From Lineus longissimus (taxonomy: Eukaryota > Nemertea > Pilidiophora > Heteronemertea > Lineidae), in contig NC_088326.1 of assembly GCF_910592395.1 (NCBI RefSeq), forward strand, positions 5,649,001-5,713,000: a stretch of DNA of 64,000 nucleotides, given 5' to 3'. This document shows, piece after piece, positions 1 through 11,935 of this stretch. A model generated the notes under the pieces. That model was given only the letters and a program-made list of their open reading frames with translations. It had not been told where the DNA came from and searched no databases. The position numbers and the translations under genes are program-made. Each line of letters starts with the position of its first letter. Positions within the stretch are counted from its first letter, which is position 1.

Positions 1-1606
1 GGCGATTTCGTCAAAACAGGGCAAATCAAAGTGTGACGCTACCCTGGTGCGAATCGAAATGCATTAAACAACACTCTGCATCGCTGCCAGAGATTATTTT
101 TCTCTTTCCGCGAAGAAATCGTGCTTTGAACTTGCAAAAGTCCGCAAAAGATTTCGAGTCTGCTAACTTTTCCGTAGTGCGCATGCGCACCAACATGATC
201 GGTCCGGGGCTGCTAGTTTCGACGACGATTTCGTCAATGTCAAAGGGCGTGGGAGTATGTTGACGGCTTGGTCCCATTTATAATGCAATAATCTTGAAAG
301 TACATTGGTCTCAATGTTTATTTCCCCGTTTCCATGACAAAATCCCACCGTGAAACCTGAAACCACTCGTCCACAACACAAGCCATTTCAATTTTCCGTA
401 GAAAGCGCATGCGCACTAACTCAAACGCACTTGCTGCCCTCAAACTATTCACGCTTATTAGACAAATCCTACACTTGGGTCTTGGGATCATTATGCTCAT
501 CTCCGGGCACAAGTACCTATCCTTCTCCTGTTGTGTTTAGTTTTCTTCCCACATTCTCCCCATCTATTTTCTATACTGCGTCAGCGTCTATTGGGTCAAC
601 TACCATGATGGCATCATCCTAACTATATACCCCCCCCCCCCCCACCAACACCACCACAACCACCACCACCACCACCACCACCAGAGTCTTCTCGCTCACA
701 AGCCCTATCAATGCCTGAGCCTTCCCCATATCATAAAAAAGGGGTGTCGTTTCGGCATGTGCAATCTCACAGGAACCAGTCTCTGTCAACTTCCTGTTGA
801 GCTACAACTAGCATTCGGAGCCTGCTAACCGCGTAAGTGCACAGAACAAGTTGGAATTTTCCTCAAATAATCGTCAGAGCTACCCCTTCACAAAATACCT
901 CGGACATTTACATTTGAACAAGTAGCAATAGGGATAGAGTAGGCCCATCTGTATCCATGGTAATCGCCCGTTTTGTGTCTTCATCATCATGTAGATATTG
1001 TGTTTTATTCTGAACTAATGTTATTTTATGACATAATGTAAGAGGTCTTAGCGAACTGTTTTATTATCCATTTATCTATATTTTTTAATAATAAAGTTAT
1101 TTAAATTGAATTAAATTAAAATTGAATTAAATTAAAAATTATAGACAGGATAGTTTATTACTCACTTCACAGACCCTTATCTGCATTTGCAGCTTTCTCA
1201 GCTCTTCATCGAACTTTTGATAACGACAACAAGTATGCATTTACACGGTAACTTTAGTCTTATGCCTGAATAAGAAGTAAAACACACACATTGTATACTT
1301 TTATAGGGGTATATTGATGGAGCGAGGGGACCCCTTTGTTGCCCTTGATCTAATGGGATGGAAATATACAAGAGCTGCTCAGCGAAGTTCTTTTGTACAC
1401 AAATACATGACTGTATTTACCCATGAAGATTGTGTAGGTTGGCGTTCAGATTGCCTACGGTCAATTCTAAGAAAAAGATCATCCTTAGTTTTCTGAACCT
1501 ATTGAAGCCTGCCTACCTTTGATTTTTCAATGACTACATTTGGCCGCCATTTCAATCTTCATCATCATCTGAACTGAATCATCATCATCATCAGTCAGCA
1601 CGTGCG
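1..1606. other. No gene recognised; simple repeats only
   Basis: I see no convincing exon or transposon protein here. Open frames are short and lack family resemblance or splice context. The stretch contains a C-run followed by ACC repeats (about 629-682), an AT-rich run around 1070-1140 with AATTAAATTAAA repeats, and short ATC/CATCAT runs near 1555-1595. Confidence 0.5.
629..682 (+). repeat. Poly-C / (ACC)n simple repeat
   Basis: A run of about 16 C is followed by repeated ACC trinucleotides with a few ACA interruptions. This is read directly from the sequence; no function is implied. Confidence 0.95.
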
Positions 1607-2130
1607 TGTGTAACAGAGAGGTGTGTGGGATTGAACCCGGGACCTCTCGCGAAGGGAATTTCCCATTTAGCCTGGGTTGATGCCACCACTACATACTCCC
1701 CTGTTCGGGAAAGTTGTGTCCTCACAACCGGGTTCTTCCGTGATACACACCAGCACCCTTTTACCACATGTTGGGCGCCAAATGTAACAGAGGAAAAACA
1801 TCAAGGTCCAACTCTACCGACTGGGCTAGTAGGAATGATGCCACCTCTCGTACTCCCCCTGTTCGGGAAAGTTGCGTCCTCACAACCGGGTTCTTCCGTG
1901 ATACAAAGGATTAATTCATTGTCCAAAGACACACCAGCATTCATGAGAGGTCCCGTTGGGCGCCAAATGTAACAGATGAAAAAGATCCAAGATCCAACCG
2001 GGGATTCAAGATCCAAGGTCCAAGATCCAACCGGGGATTGAACCCGGGACCCCTCGCTTATCAGGCCATCACTCTACAGACTGAGCTAAAGGGAATTTCC
2101 CCTTTAGGCTGGTAGGAATGATGCCACCAC
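1607..2130 (-). mobile_element. Tandem LTR/tRNA-like retroelement remnants
   Basis: Three imperfect tandem units each begin with TGTAACAGA (about 1611, 1781 and 1966). The junction GGGCGCCAAATGTAACAG occurs twice (about 1770 and 1957). On the minus strand this reads TGTTACA followed by TTTGGCGCCCAAC, the arrangement of an LTR 3' end next to a tRNA primer-binding site. Units also share a block GTTCGGGAAAGTTG...CTCACAACCGGGTTCTTCC. The third unit (about 2030-2100, minus strand) has a tRNA-like A box (TAGCTCAGTCTGTAGAG) and B box (GGTTCAATCCC), so it may instead be a tRNA-derived SINE. No gag or pol reading frame survives. Family assignment is inferred. Confidence 0.5.
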
Positions 2131-2518
2131 TACACGTGCCACCACTACACAGGAAATGTACACTTTTTACAATTGTATTGTTGTGCCTGAAAAAAGTAAC
2201 TGATAATGAAGATGCAGCAGTTTCGCGTAAACCAACCATGCCACGAGTCATCTTGAGACGTTGGATTGTATCCTGGGGAAATTGGGGGTTAAAGGGGCCC
2301 AATTGGGAACCCAACAAAAGAAGCTAAGCAGCGGTTTGAATGAGAAGTTATGCAACAAATACTACAGAATATACGGCAGCCACGATAGTGGTTGATTGTC
2401 TGATTTCGATTGTTTGATACAATACATTCTGAAAGCTAAATGGTGATCGATGCTATTCATGGGATATTAACAATACTGTGACACTGTCTGGTGTCCTCGA
2501 AACTGCCTAGATTTATGA

Positions 2519-3000
2519 ATGAAAGCGTTTTTCCGCCTTAGGTTTTTCCGCCTTAAGCCCGCAGAACACTAGCCGCCAACTTCGGCGTTCACTGGCGTTT
2601 TTTGCCGCAAGAGTCCTGAACACCTGAAAAATCCCTAGTCTGCTACGAACGGCGTCGGCGAACGCGACTTGCCGCCACTTGCCGCAACTAAACGCCAAAT
2701 ATCTAACATGTTTGATTTTTTACGCGTGTCGCCGCGTTTGAACGCAAGAAGAAGCCAGGTTTGCTACGGATGGCCGCCTGAATTGGCGTCGGCGGCGAGG
2801 CTATGGCAAATCAGCTTGCGTCTTGATGTCACATTATTTCAAAATGGCAGCCTAAAGTGGCGGAAAAGACGCTACTGGACGCCGATTCTGGGCAGGTGTG
2901 CTCTGACCGAGATCCACTGGCCGCCAACTTTGGCGTAGAGCGGCGTCAGCTGAACGCTTCTTCTCGCCAAAGTTTGCGGCTAGTGTGCTGCGGACTTGAG
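2519..3000. mobile_element. GC-rich foldback/MITE-like element
   Basis: Near its left side the segment has CGCAGAACACTAGCCGC and near its right side GCGGCTAGTGTGCTGCG, almost exact reverse complements. A second related block, GCCGCCAACTT(C/T)GGCGT, occurs at about 2572 and 2920. This suggests a non-autonomous DNA transposon with subterminal repeats. No transposase frame is seen and target-site duplications were not resolved. Confidence 0.45.
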
Positions 3001-3227
3001 GTTCTGATAGGCGTATTGGCTATTGGTTTCCTTTAAAGCTGGCTCCTTCGGCCCTGCACCAAAAAGAGTCGGAGAAGTGAGCATTTTGTAGCCCAATAGC
3101 ATGTTTGAAGTCAATAAAATAATTTGAATTTGAATTTTTAAGCCCCGATTTCCTCAAAGGATGATTGGGGTATGGTCCCGTGCTAGTTTCTACGCAGTGC
3201 TTACCATGGCATAAAAGTAAAAATATG

Positions 3228-4245
3228 CAAGCTTATTCAAGCAATTTACTTCAAGTTGTCCATGCACAGTGATATGATATCTAAGACGTCTTAAAGAGAA
3301 CGTTAATGAAGTGGTGAAAGTTGGTCGGCTCGACTCTGAAATGGTGAAATTTGAGCGACTTCAACAGGCAGACAGTGCATTGAAATACTCTAAAAACTAT
3401 TCTTTACCACGTTACTTACTCTCAAGTTACTCCTCATGTATCCAATGTTTTCCAAATCGTCATATAGTCATTAAAAGCGCACAAAAAACCCAACCACCCA
3501 ACGCGCACCACTGGGAGGTCCGTCGCGTGCCAAATCGTCGGACGGGTATTGCATGTATTATATACTATGTCTTACCCTAACCCTAAACTAAAACCTAACC
3601 CTAACCCTGACCCTAACCCTAACCCCTAACCCAGCAATCTGATTGGCTCCGACGATTTGGCACTGCACACTAGTGCTGGTGTGAAAAAATGGCGAAAAGC
3701 TTTTTCATCATGTAAGATCCGACGAGAACACAGCCTGCTGTGACGACACAATCAACCAAATATAGATATTGAACGCTCTCTTTCGGTATTTGTAGTAAAC
3801 TCCACACCGGCAGGACATTTCGAATATGGTCAATGTCTAGTGTTGCAATAAGTTTACTGTTTGGCCGTTAGCGTTAGGGTGTTGGGTGTCTATATTTTGG
3901 TTATTGTGACGTCATAGCAGGCTGTGTTCACGTCGGATCTTACAGGATGATATAGGTTTTCGCCACTTTGTCACATCAGTGGTGCTCGTTGGGTGGTTGG
4001 GTTTTTTGTGCGCTTTTGATGATTATTTGTGATCCGATTTGGAGAACAATGGATACATGAGGAGTAATTTGAGAGTTAGTAACTTGGTATAGAATAGTTT
4101 TTGGATATTTTCAATGCACTGTCTGCCTGTTGAAGTTGCTCAAATTTCACGATTCCAGATTCGAGCTGACAAACTTTCAGCACTTTATTATCATTCTCTC
4201 TTAGACGTCATAGATATCATATCACTGTGGACCATGCCTTTCAAT
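3228..4245. mobile_element. Long foldback element around interstitial telomere repeat
   Basis: The left arm (about 3250-3560) and right arm (about 3980-4235) are reverse complements over more than 250 bp with modest divergence. For example, CAGGCAGACAGTGCATTGAA at 3365 is matched in reverse at about 4110-4130. Inner parts also pair (AAGATCCGACG near 3713 with CGTCGGATCTTA near 3930), so nearly the whole element can fold back. The loop side includes (CCCTAA)n. No transposase gene is present. Confidence 0.75.
3572..3635 (+). repeat. Interstitial telomere-type (CCCTAA)n repeats
   Basis: About ten CCCTAA or near-CCCTAA hexamers occur in a row with a few substitutions (CCCTAAACTAAAA, CCCTGA). This matches the animal telomere repeat TTAGGG on the opposite strand. 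It lies inside the foldback element, not at a chromosome end. Confidence 0.9.
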
Positions 4246-4317
4246 GTTCATGATATTTTGAATGCTTTGGTGATGATTTGATTTAAAACATGACTTTTAT
4301 GTCATGGTAAAATGTGA

Positions 4318-4740
4318 TAGAAAATGAGAAAAATCGCATCCACTCCAGGCTAACAGCAACCAGGCAGGTCCATCCATTATCAGGTCCAATAGTAGTCGCA
4401 GCCAAAGAGAATGGTAAGGTCAGCGATTTAACATCAAACACTCGCCTCAACCATGTGTTAGAAAATAAGAAAAGTCGCCTCCACTCCAGGCTAACAGCAA
4501 CCAGACAGGTCCATCCATTATCGGGTCCAATGGTAGTCCCATCAAAAGAGAATTGTAAGGTCAGCGATTTAACATCACACACCTGTCCTCAAGCATGTGA
4601 TAGAAAATAGGAAAAGTCGCCTCCACTCCAGGCTAACAGCAACCAGACAGGTCCATCCATTATCGGGTCCAATAGTAGTCCCATCCAAGAGAATGATAAG
4701 TGTCTGCGATTTGACATCGAACACCTATCACACCAGTGGA
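4318..4740 (+). repeat. Three tandem copies of a ~142-bp repeat
   Basis: The block TCCACTCCAGGCTAACAGCA recurs at about 4336, 4478 and 4620, each followed by CAGGTCCATCCATTATC. Spacing is about 142 bp with good conservation. It lies immediately downstream (in minus-strand terms) of a Helitron-like coding fragment and may be part of that element's 3' region; that link is an inference. Confidence 0.85.
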
Positions 4741-6129
4741 CTCTTTGCCTTTGCAGGCATAACCACTGACATACTTCTGTACAGCCATGATTTCATTGAC
4801 GGATGGATCCTTAGGGTCACTTTTTGATAAGATGATGGAAATATCACTGTTTGCTCTCCATGCCTGGGTATGGTATTTGGAATGCTGTACAAGCATTTGG
4901 TGATCTCTTTCCATTTCTAGACGGAGGTACTTGTGTTTGTCCAGGATAATTGCTGGTTTTCCCCGCAGTTCCTTCCCGGGATTGGATGCTGTCCCGAATT
5001 CCATCCTGCACTCCTTTTCAGCAGCTTTTGTTCTGGTTTTTTTGAGGCAATATCCATCTTAGCAACGATATTGATTTATTCGTTCTGTTGGTCAAGAGAA
5101 GATGATATTCAAGAATCAATGAGGAGTTTTACTCACATCCATGAGGAGTTTGAGAAGTGGATCGTTCTCTTCTGGTGGAGGAGGTGAAGCTCCTTCTGGA
5201 AAAGCCCAGATATCTTTTCTAGAATTGCCATCTTCGTCTTTTCCAGTCGGATGTGAAGCTGTCATGCCAAAAATGGATTTGGCCCAATCTGATAAGTTTT
5301 TAGCGTTTTGGTCGCTGATAGGCCTTTTTGTACCGTTTCCAAAAAGAATGTTATGAGGTTCACGATCTTTGTGCCAACAAAGACCGTGCCAGTGTATCAT
5401 GCCCCCTTGACTTCGCAAATTCCTGTCTGTACCAGAATGCATCCACTCTGAAAACTGGCCTCATAACATTTTCGAAGTAAAACATGGTTCATAAATTGAA
5501 ATACTGGCCGACGATGTGAGAATTGCTCTGTAAAGCAGAAAAAAGCTGGTTCCTGTTACTCAGATCTGCATCTTTGCTCGATGTTTCCTTGATATACATT
5601 TGTAACAGTCGCCGAAGGGGTTTGAAGTGAAATTCTGCACAACTTCCAATGGTAAACAACGATGGTAAACCATGATCTTCATTAACCGTGAACTGAATGA
5701 GCGAGTTTAACTCCTTCTCGAGCGTTATGCCCAGTTCTGGGATGTCCCCCTTAAAGTCGCTCCAAAGTACAGAATTGTCTTGTCACCCCTTGCAATTTTC
5801 TCTTTCAGATCACCGATCGTGAGATGCTGGTCATCGAGCTGCTGTTTGACAATGTAACTGGAATTATCAAGGGCTCGTCGTCTCATAATCATATTACGAA
5901 CAATGAACTTTAAGTAATGATGATTGGCAAATCGACCACCCTTGTGCCATAACAGATGGTCAGCCCAGTCAGACATAGATTCACATGATCTCCGGCGACT
6001 GGATTGAAGGTCCACTGTACCGTGGGGGAAGTGACAAGGAAAGGCCAGAGTGAAGAAATTACGTGTGGTAAATTCAGATAAAGGGAGGTTGCCTCTGGTT
6101 ACGTGGAAGAAGGGGACAAGGAAGGGCAA
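4660..6129 (-). pseudogene. Broken Helitron-type Rep/helicase fragment
   Basis: Three minus-strand frames lie in order: 6129-5725, 5442-5116 and 5004-4660. The first ends in a segment with YFGATLRGTSQNWA, a pattern I associate with the N-terminal region of Helitron replication proteins. The untranslated gap to 5442 continues this with SLFTIGSCAEFHF in another frame. The second contains GGMIHWHGLCW, compatible with a hydrophobic HUH (His-x-His) site. The third contains QKYVSGYACKG, also recurrent in Helitron-like proteins. The frames are separated by frameshifts and stops, and no helicase Walker motifs are present, so this is a truncated dead copy. The N-terminal extension of the first frame runs into the 81-bp minisatellite and is not genuine protein. 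The family call rests on motif memory; a profile search against Helitron Rep would settle it. Confidence 0.6.
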
Positions 6130-8265
6130 GAGTGAAGATATTACGTGTGGTAAATTCAGATAAGGGAAGGTTGCCTCTGGTTCCGCGGGGAAAGAGACAG
6201 GGAAAGGTCAGAGTGAATAAATTCGTGTGTTAGATTCAGATAAAGGGAGGTTACCTTGGTAAATTCAGATAACAGGAGGTTGCCTCTGGTTTCGTGGAGG
6301 AATAGAAAAGGAAAGGTCAGAGTGAAGAAATGTCGTGTGGTAAATTCAGATAAAGGGAGGTTGCCTTGGTGAATTCAGATAACGGGAGGTTGCCTCTGGT
6401 TTCGTGGAGGAAGAGAAAAGGAAAGGTCAGAGTGAAGAAATGTCGTGTGGTAAATTCAGATAAAGGGAGGTTGCCTTGGTAAATTCAGATAACGGGAGGT
6501 TGCCTCTGGTTTCGTGGAGGAAGAGAAAAGGAAAGGTCAGAGTGAAGAAATGTCGTGTGGTAAATTCAGATAAAGGGAGGTTACCTCTGATTCCGTGGAG
6601 GAAGAGACAAGGAAAGGCCAGAGTGAAGAAATGTCGTGTGGTAAATTCAGATAAAGGGAGGTTGCCTCTGGTTACGTGGAAGAAGAGACAAGGAAAGGCC
6701 AGAGTGAAGAAATTACGTGTGATAAATTCAGATAAAGGGAGGTTACCTCTGGTTCCGTGGAGGAAGAGACAAGGAAATGTCAGAGTAAAGAAATGTCGTG
6801 TGGTAAATTCAGATAAAGGGAGGTTGCCTCTGATTCCGTGGAAGAAGAGACAAGGAAAGGCCAGAGTGAAGAAATTACGTGTGATAAATTCAGATAAAGG
6901 GAGGTTACCTCTGGTTCCGTGGAGGAAGAGACAAGGAAATGTCAGAGTAAAGAAATATCGTGTGATAAATTCAGATAAAGGGAGGTTACCTCTGGTTCCG
7001 TGGGGGAAGAGACAAGGAAAGGCCAGAGTGAAGAAATGTCGTGTGGTAAATTCAGATAAAGGGAGGTTACCTCTGATTCCGTGGAAGAAGAGACAAGGAA
7101 AGGCCAGAGTGAAGATATTGCGTGTGGTAAATTCAGATAAAGGGAGGTTGCCTCTGGTTACGTGGAAGAAGGGGACAAGGAAAGGCAAGAGTGAAGATAT
7201 TACGTGTGGTTCATTCAGATAACGGGAGGTTACCTCTGGTTCCGCGGGGAAAGAGACAAGGAAAGGTCAGAGTGAAGAAATTCGTGTGTTAGATTCAGAT
7301 AAAGGAAGATTGCTTCTGTTTTCGTGGAGGAAGAGACAAAGAAAGGCCAGAGTGAAGAAATATCGTGTGGTAAATTCAGATAAAGGGAGGTTGCCTTAGT
7401 AAATTCAGATTAAAGGAGGTTGCGCCTGATTCCGTGGAGGAAGAGACAAGGAAAGGTCAGAGTGAAGAAATGTCGTGGGGTAAATGCAGATAAAGGGAGG
7501 TTGCCCTTGGTTACGTGGAGGAAGAGATAAGGAAAGGTCAGAGTCAAAAAAATTCCTGGGGTAAATTCAGATAAGGGGAGGTTGCCTCTGGTTTCCTTGA
7601 GGAAGAGACATGGAAAGGCCAAAGTAAAGAAATTCGTGTGTAAAATTCGTATAAAAGGAAGGTTGCTTCTGGTTCCGTGGATGAAGAAACAAGGAAAGAT
7701 CAGAGTGAAGAAATTCGTGTGTTAGATTCAGATAAAGGAAGATTGCTTCTGTTTTCGTGGAGGAAGAGACAAAGAAAGGCCAGAGTGAAGAAATATCGTG
7801 TGGTAAATTCAGATAAAGGGAGGTTGCCTTAGTAAATTCAGATTAAAGGAGGTTGCGCCTGATTCCGTGGAGGAAGAGACAAGGAAAGGTCAGAGTGAAG
7901 AAATGTCGTGGGGTAAATGCAGATAAAGGGAGGTTGCCCCTGGTTACGTGGAGGAAGAGATAAGGAAAGGTCAGAGTCAAAAAAATTCCTGGGGTAAATT
8001 CAGATAAGGGGAGGTTGCCTCTGGTTTCCTTGAGGAAGAGACATGGAAAGGCCAAAGTGAAGAAATTCGTGTGTAAAATTCGTATAAAAGGAAGGTTGCT
8101 TCTGGTTCCGTGGAGGAAGAAACAAGGAAAGATCAGAGTGAAGAAATTCGTGTGTTAGATTCAGATAAAGGAAGATTGCTTCTGTTTTCGTGGAGGAAGA
8201 GACAAAGAAAGGCCAGAGTGAAGAAATATCGTGTGGTAAATTCAGATAAAGGGAGGCTGCCTCTG
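6020..8265 (+). repeat. 81-bp minisatellite array (about 27 units)
   Basis: The unit contains GATAAAGGGAGGTTGCCTCT, then a GGAAGAGACAAGGAAAGG block and AGAGTGAAGAAAT. Units repeat every 81 bp, a multiple of three, so long artefactual frames are open on both strands (for example 6476-7222 plus and 6427-7188 minus). Several units are shortened. A higher-order duplication of about 433 bp is visible (7290-7690 versus 7720-8120). Nothing indicates that it encodes protein. Confidence 0.95.
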
Positions 8266-8735
8266 ATCCGTGCGGGTAGCAAGAAAAAAATCCGCATGCG
8301 TCATGTTGTGACTGTCACATATAAGCATTAATGGGCCACGGATGGACGTGGCTGTATCTCTTACGACAATCAAAAAGAACTTTTAACCACGAGGTTCCTG
8401 CGTTAAGCTATGACTATGACTGTCTCGTTTCAGTGCCCCAACATCAAATCTAGTATGAAAAATACGATGTGATTGTCGCATACTCAACGTTACTTTAAAA
8501 TACTATACACTATGCTTTGACACTCTAGTCTCCGAGTCCACAGACTTGGAACGATAGGGATTAAGTGATGTTTTCAAATAAACAATCAACAACTAAAACC
8601 ACCATTTAGGCTGAAGTTATGCAAAGAAGTCTTCTGTTGCTATCATATCTTAGACGACATGGAAAGACAGAAGGTCGCTGAAGGAACAATCCGCTTTATT
8701 TCCCACGCCTTTTGACCTGTGTTAATATTAATATT
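8266..8735. other. No gene recognised
   Basis: Unique-looking sequence between the minisatellite and the 3' end of a minus-strand retrotransposon. No exon, RNA gene or clear repeat was identified. Confidence 0.5.
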
Positions 8736-10600
8736 TATATAAGAGAATTTCTTTAGCGCTCGTATTATGCAAGGCATATTCTCGAGCACTTTACATTGCA
8801 AAACACTCCCTACAAAGATGACACTTAAGGAGTGCTTTGAACTGGCCGATGTTACTTACCAACCGAATGTTACATGGAAGATTGTTCCATAGCTTGGGGG
8901 CAGCCGAGCAAAACGCGCGGTCCCCAAAAGTTACGCAGCGCGTAGCTGGTACCACAAGTCGTAAATCTGAGTCGCTACGGAGTGTGCGAGGAGACGATGC
9001 TTGCCTGACTTTGACCATATCAACCAGGTACTGAAGGGCATTACCCTGGAGGACCTTGAAGGTTATCCTGTACTTAACAGGAAGCCAATGCAGATGCGCC
9101 AGCACCGGGGTGATAAGGTCAAAGCGAGGCACAAGACATACAACCCTCGCAGCAGCATTTAAAACCCTCTTCATCCGAGTACACTGCTTGCCAGTGATGC
9201 CATATAGAACAGCATTACAATAGTCAAGATGGGCAGTTACGAAAGCATGTACAGGAATCTTGGTGGTGTCCTCAGTAAGAAATTTCCGACTTTGTCTGAT
9301 GTTATTAAGTCCGCGAAAGGCCTTTGAGCACACTTTGCCCACATGGGTTTCCATATTCATATTGGAATCAAACCATACGCCGAGATTTCTCACACATTTG
9401 ACAGGGCTCACATCAGTCACACCAACAACAATTGAGTCAATGTTGACTCTGAGCAATTGTTGGCGGGAACCAATTATGTTAAACTCAGTTTTCACATCGT
9501 TGATCAACAGTTGGTTGGTGATAAGCCAAGCCCTCACATCACGAACGCAGTTCTCGATCTCCTTCACCGCGTCACATTCAACTGACCTCGAAAGGGGGCG
9601 AAAAGATAGATATAACTGATTATCATCAGAATATCCATGAGCTCCGGTAGATGTCGGAATATCACATGATAGAGGCGCGAAACGTAGAACAAGAATAAAA
9701 TTGGCCCAAGGCAGCTCCCTTGAGGAACACCACATTTGAGGTCAAAGTTACTAGAGACTGAGTAATTGATAACAATCCGTTGTTTCCGACTGTTGAGATA
9801 TGAATCCAGCCATTCGAAGCAAGACCCAGATATTCCGAAATCCATGTTCATGGTTTCAAGGAGAATAGTGGTATCAATAGTATTAAAAGCCGCACTGAGG
9901 TCAAGCATCACAAGCAAGCACACTTCCTGCTTATCCATCCCCATCAGAATGTCAATCTGCACTTAACCCAACGCTGTCTCAGTTGAGTGGTACTGCCGAT
10001 AGGCCGATTGTGATATAGGCAGTTGAGAATGCAAGGCGCTGTGTGACATGAGTTGTCCGACAACAGCCTTTTTTGTCAACTTTGACACGAACGACAGATT
10101 GCTCACTGGTCTGTAGTTCGGAAAAACCAGGTCAAGACCTGGCTTTTCAGAAGAGGCGACACAAGTGCACATTTCCACTGACTCGGCACAGAGCCAGAAT
10201 CAAGCGAGAGGTTTATCATCTTTGTGATGATTGGGAGGAGGGTAGCGGAGCATTGCTTCAGAAGCCACGTTGGAATAGGGTCAAGTTTGCACGACGCATT
10301 GGAGGAACGCTTAATCAGTTTAGCCACTTGATCACTTGACACATTTGAGAATGCTTCAAGTTTTTCTTTCGGCGGAGGAACGATAACCACTGGTGGTTCG
10401 ACAGTAACTGCACGGATCTTCTCCTTGATGGTGTCAACCTTCCTAATGAAAAACTCACCAAATCGGTTGGTAAGTTCTACTGGGTCATCATGAGCAGGAA
10501 GCATTGTATCCTGCTTGCATAATGAATTGACTGCACGGAATAGTTTCTTTGTATCACCAGCACACTGCGTTATGATGCGACAGCCTACTATACATGCCAC
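8736..10600 (-). pseudogene. 5'-truncated CR1/L2-type retrotransposon, reverse transcriptase
   Basis: Overlapping minus-strand frames (10600-10103, 10178-9963, 9962-9564, 9735-8791) together cover the reverse-transcriptase region of a CR1/L2-like non-LTR retrotransposon. Visible blocks in order: a linker with PTWLLKQCSATLLPIITKMI; LLVMLDLSAAFNTID (motif A, catalytic Asp); CGVPQGSCLGPILF (motif B); GYSDDNQLYL, the catalytic box, with Ser where Ala is usual; and AHLDYCNAVLYG plus a C-terminal tail. The endonuclease domain is absent, so the copy is 5'-truncated near 10600. Frameshifts between blocks make it inactive. Its 3' end near 8736 carries ATTAATATTAATATT-type tail repeats. A short piece of the same tail is found inside the Maverick polymerase at about 49,019-49,098. 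Confidence 0.85.
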
Positions 10601-11115
10601 ATCTTATTAAGCATGAGAAGACGGTGTCTGACTGTCTCTCTAGAATCATTCAACTATATTCCCACACATTTAGGCATGTTAGGCGTTTGTTATGCTGCGA
10701 CAGCTCGGATTAGTGTCACATCTCAACATACAATGTTAGACGGAGTGTTACTGTATTTCAAGGAAGAATCGGTTATTAGCCCCGTAACTTACATGCCTTA
10801 AGTCCTACGTTATTATCTGACAGTTGCCTACTGTTCCATCGCAACTGACTTTGAAATATGGTACGTGATGGCCTTTCCAGGAATGGTCCGCAATTATTCA
10901 ATGTCTGTTAGCCAGCGTTGTGCTGCGGTAGTTTCAAACATTGTCACATCTCAACATACATGGAAAGACGGGATGTGACTGTCTATTAGGAATAATCAGT
11001 TATATCAGACCTCTGCAGACCTGTGTTATTTTGCGACAGTCCCCCATTAGTAATGTAAGTGTCGCATCTTACAGTTGAGTAAGAACAGGTTGTGATTGTC
11101 TCTCCAATTGCAAGT
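10560..11115 (+). repeat. Degenerate tandem repeats
   Basis: Repeated blocks such as TTATG(A/C)TGCGACAGC and GTCACATCTCAACATACA recur at irregular intervals (about 10570, 10690, 10920, 11030). The pattern suggests an old tandem repeat of roughly 150-170 bp. No coding potential is seen. Confidence 0.55.
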
Positions 11116-11935
11116 AAGGAATACCTGTATACCCAAAGTCCAGACGTGGTCCACTCAACAAACCTGAATGGGCAATCAGCTGCCTTGTTTAAATATGTAA
11201 GGCATATTTTGTACCCTGGGGATCTGTGATTATCCCAAAATTGATGTAAACGAATTCCTCTACATTGTCATATATTGTGTCATGGACATTAGGATAATTG
11301 ATTGACTGGTGTGGTTTATTGAAAAAGCGTCACGAGCCATGTGTGGAAAAGAATGTTTCGACAACACGCGCCTTTTGTCCTGAAATTATGATACTGATTG
11401 GTACAACAGTCTGCTATGGAAACAACCTAAAGGTAACGACCCTCAATAAAGTCAAAAGGACACCGAGATTCAAAAAAGTGATGGCGAATTAGGCTGACAG
11501 ACTTGATAACAATCATAATATTGTCATAGACAGTTGCTTTTTGATAGGTGTGTGGAACAGCGGTAAAAGCGAATCTCGCACAAGCAATCACAGGTAAAAC
11601 GCGAGTTTTAGAAGGTAACCTCATTGCAGGCCCTAATGTTCTCATGTATATCAGTCTGAGTCTAGCTTACTGATCTGCCAGGTCTTATAAACAGGAAATT
11701 GTTAATTTTCACCGACCGAGATAATGTAAAAAGTACGCCTAAACGTTGGTCGTACATAGTATCCTCTAACGGTTCTTCAAGTTCAATCGCATGAAATTAC
11801 CCTGTCAGCAAAGTAAGGCAATATGGAGAAGGCCTTCTGGATGAGACTCGTCTATAATGTTGACATGTTTGCTTGCAATTCAAAAATCGCGACATGCTTT
11901 GTCGTTTTTCGTCTGCTTCCGAAAAGTGGACTATA
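11116..11935. other. No gene recognised
   Basis: No exon, transposon protein or regular repeat stands out. Open frames are short and lack resemblance to anything I know. Confidence 0.45.

Noticed and set aside
2030-2100. Functional tRNA gene on the minus strand
   Set aside because: A- and B-box-like sequences are present but the acceptor stem does not pair convincingly, and the unit is embedded in repeated retroelement sequence.
6427-7222. Long open frames of about 250 codons on both strands of the 81-bp array
   Set aside because: They follow from a repeat period divisible by three without stops; neither strand has a start, splice or family signal.
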